Shown here: positions 39,631 through 40,076 of the stretch, piece after piece
How the letters are laid out: each line of letters opens with the position of its first letter
How positions within the stretch are numbered: the stretch's first letter is position 1
Origin: an uncultured Candidatus Melainabacteria bacterium
Lineage (GTDB): Bacteria > Cyanobacteriota > Vampirovibrionia > Gastranaerophilales > Gastranaerophilaceae
Reading direction: 5' to 3'
NCBI GenBank assembly: GCA_947090755.1
Contig: CAMUPF010000016.1
Location: 1 to 40,076 of the forward strand
Length of the DNA: 40,076 nt
Notes under the pieces: generated by a model
What the model was told of the DNA's origin: nothing
Seen by the model: the letters and a program-made list of their open reading frames with translations, nothing else
The model's database searches: none
Program-made: the position numbers and the translations under genes

Positions 39631-40076
39631 ACAAAAACCGTAACTATGCCGCTAATTTTCCGCGAACAAAATGCAACTGTTCCTTAACTGCTAAAACCTC
39701 GATTCTATGAAGACGCAATCTGTTGTAAATATTGAAGATTCTCGGTTCGAAGATTGTGCAGCGAGGGCAGCCACATTTAACAAACCGTCAGAAATGGCGG
39801 TTTTTTCTTTATTTTTCAAGCATTTGAGTCTGTTCGAATGTTTACCGTTCAAAATGTATAGTTTTTCATCAACATCCGAACAGTTAAATAGCACTATCCT
39901 TATTTTTCAATAGTTTAAGCAATTTCAATAATTTTTAACCCCAAGAAATATATTCGGGATAAATCGGGCACTTTTTAACATAATGACATTGATGACAAGA
40001 GGTGATTTTAGTGATAAAAACTAACATTACTCATTTGACTACTCCTTAGGCTGATACTTCAGAAGCAAGAAACATT
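39631..40076. other. Gene-poor right flank, probably containing the right prophage end
   Basis: No convincing coding region on either strand; short frames at 39691-39913 overlap each other in opposite directions and lack Shine-Dalgarno sites. Apart from one terminator nothing is recognised. The right attachment site and the next host gene should be here or just beyond the window edge. Confidence 0.5.
39783..39806 (+). terminator. Isolated rho-independent terminator
   Basis: Stem AACCGTC (39783-39789) / GGCGGTT (39796-39802) with one G.T pair, loop AGAAAT, followed by a T-run to 39806. No plus-strand gene is seen directly upstream; it may be a host terminator whose gene was separated by the prophage, or may serve read-through from the antisense RNA. 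Confidence 0.65.

Larger units (their letters stand above)
5734..39640. mobile_element. Temperate podovirus-like prophage at tRNA-Gln
   Basis: A contiguous phage genome with integrase, leftward early operon, divergent immunity region, replication genes, packaging, capsid, T7-like short tail, a diversity-generating retroelement and a lysis cassette. Gene order and intactness of all core genes suggest it could still be active. The left edge is set at the 3' end of tRNA-Gln, because the recombinase frame crosses that point. The right edge is uncertain: it lies after the spanin genes (39322) and I could not find a convincing direct repeat of the tRNA end. That is expected for serine recombinases, whose shared core can be as short as two bases. 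Confidence 0.85.

Noticed and set aside
39744-39751. GGTTCGAA at 39744-39751 repeats the T-loop bases of tRNA-Gln at 5709-5716 and could be the right attachment core.
   Set aside because: If crossover were there, the original host tRNA would have its 3' half to the right of 39751, but that sequence (GATTGTGCAGCGAGGG) cannot pair with the TGGGGCG acceptor arm. Eight bases of a universal tRNA motif are also expected by chance.
39691-39913. Overlapping 67- and 68-residue frames on both strands.
   Set aside because: They occupy the same DNA, lack Shine-Dalgarno sites and contain a terminator hairpin in the middle, so coding is unlikely.

Overview
The window is a piece of bacterial chromosome carrying a nearly complete temperate, podovirus-like prophage of about 34 kb inserted beside a tRNA-Gln gene. 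The host is most likely an alphaproteobacterium. The main pointer is a GapR/DUF2312 protein (9043-9327), a family typical of Alphaproteobacteria and their phages; a class Ia ribonucleotide reductase pair and moderate-to-low GC fit but do not prove it. I cannot name genus or species.

Left flank (1-5733), host: the end of a plus-strand gene with its terminator, then on the minus strand a small lipoprotein, a MarC-family membrane protein, nrdB and nrdA (a probable nrdA-nrdB-marC operon with a recognisable promoter), a four-helix membrane protein, and tRNA-Gln(UUG) on the plus strand.

Prophage, leftward early arm (5.6-12.0 kb): a large serine recombinase whose reading frame runs antisense through the tRNA, a run of small genes, a DUF2786 protein, a GapR-like protein, and a Cas4/RecB-type nuclease next to a 245-residue possible recombination partner. 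All are read from one leftward promoter. Immunity region (12.0-13.3 kb): an XRE repressor, a co-transcribed membrane protein, a Cro-like HTH and six copies of a 17-bp operator in two clusters over matched PL- and PR-like promoters. Rightward early arm (13.3-15.9 kb): VRR-NUC nuclease, a replication initiator gene with 10-bp iterons inside it (candidate origin), a DnaC-like loader, and a DUF6362-type protein in the position of lambda Q. It is followed by a promoter, a short leader RNA and two terminators, a layout like lambda PR'-6S RNA-tR'.

Late arm (16.1-35.8 kb): TerS, TerL, portal, scaffold, major capsid protein, T7 gp11/gp12-like tail tube proteins, gp14/gp15-like internal proteins, an 1887-residue ejected polyvalent protein with ParB-like and HExxH parts, and a T7-type tail fibre.

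Two systems stand out. (1) A complete diversity-generating retroelement at 34.7-37.9 kb: an Mtd-like receptor-binding protein with a C-terminal variable repeat, a downstream 9-bp-stem DNA hairpin, an Avd-like helical protein, a 127-bp template repeat, and a YMDD reverse transcriptase. All 13 template/variable differences fall on template adenines. (2) After the holin-endolysin-spanin cassette, at 39.3-39.63 kb, a previously unannotated type I toxin-antitoxin candidate: a 23-residue hydrophobic peptide on the minus strand with its own promoter, a Shine-Dalgarno half buried in a hairpin, and a terminator, faced by a convergent promoter that makes a ~75-nt antisense RNA covering the mRNA 5' end. 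Beyond 39.63 kb there is only one terminator and no convincing gene, and the right attachment site was not resolved.
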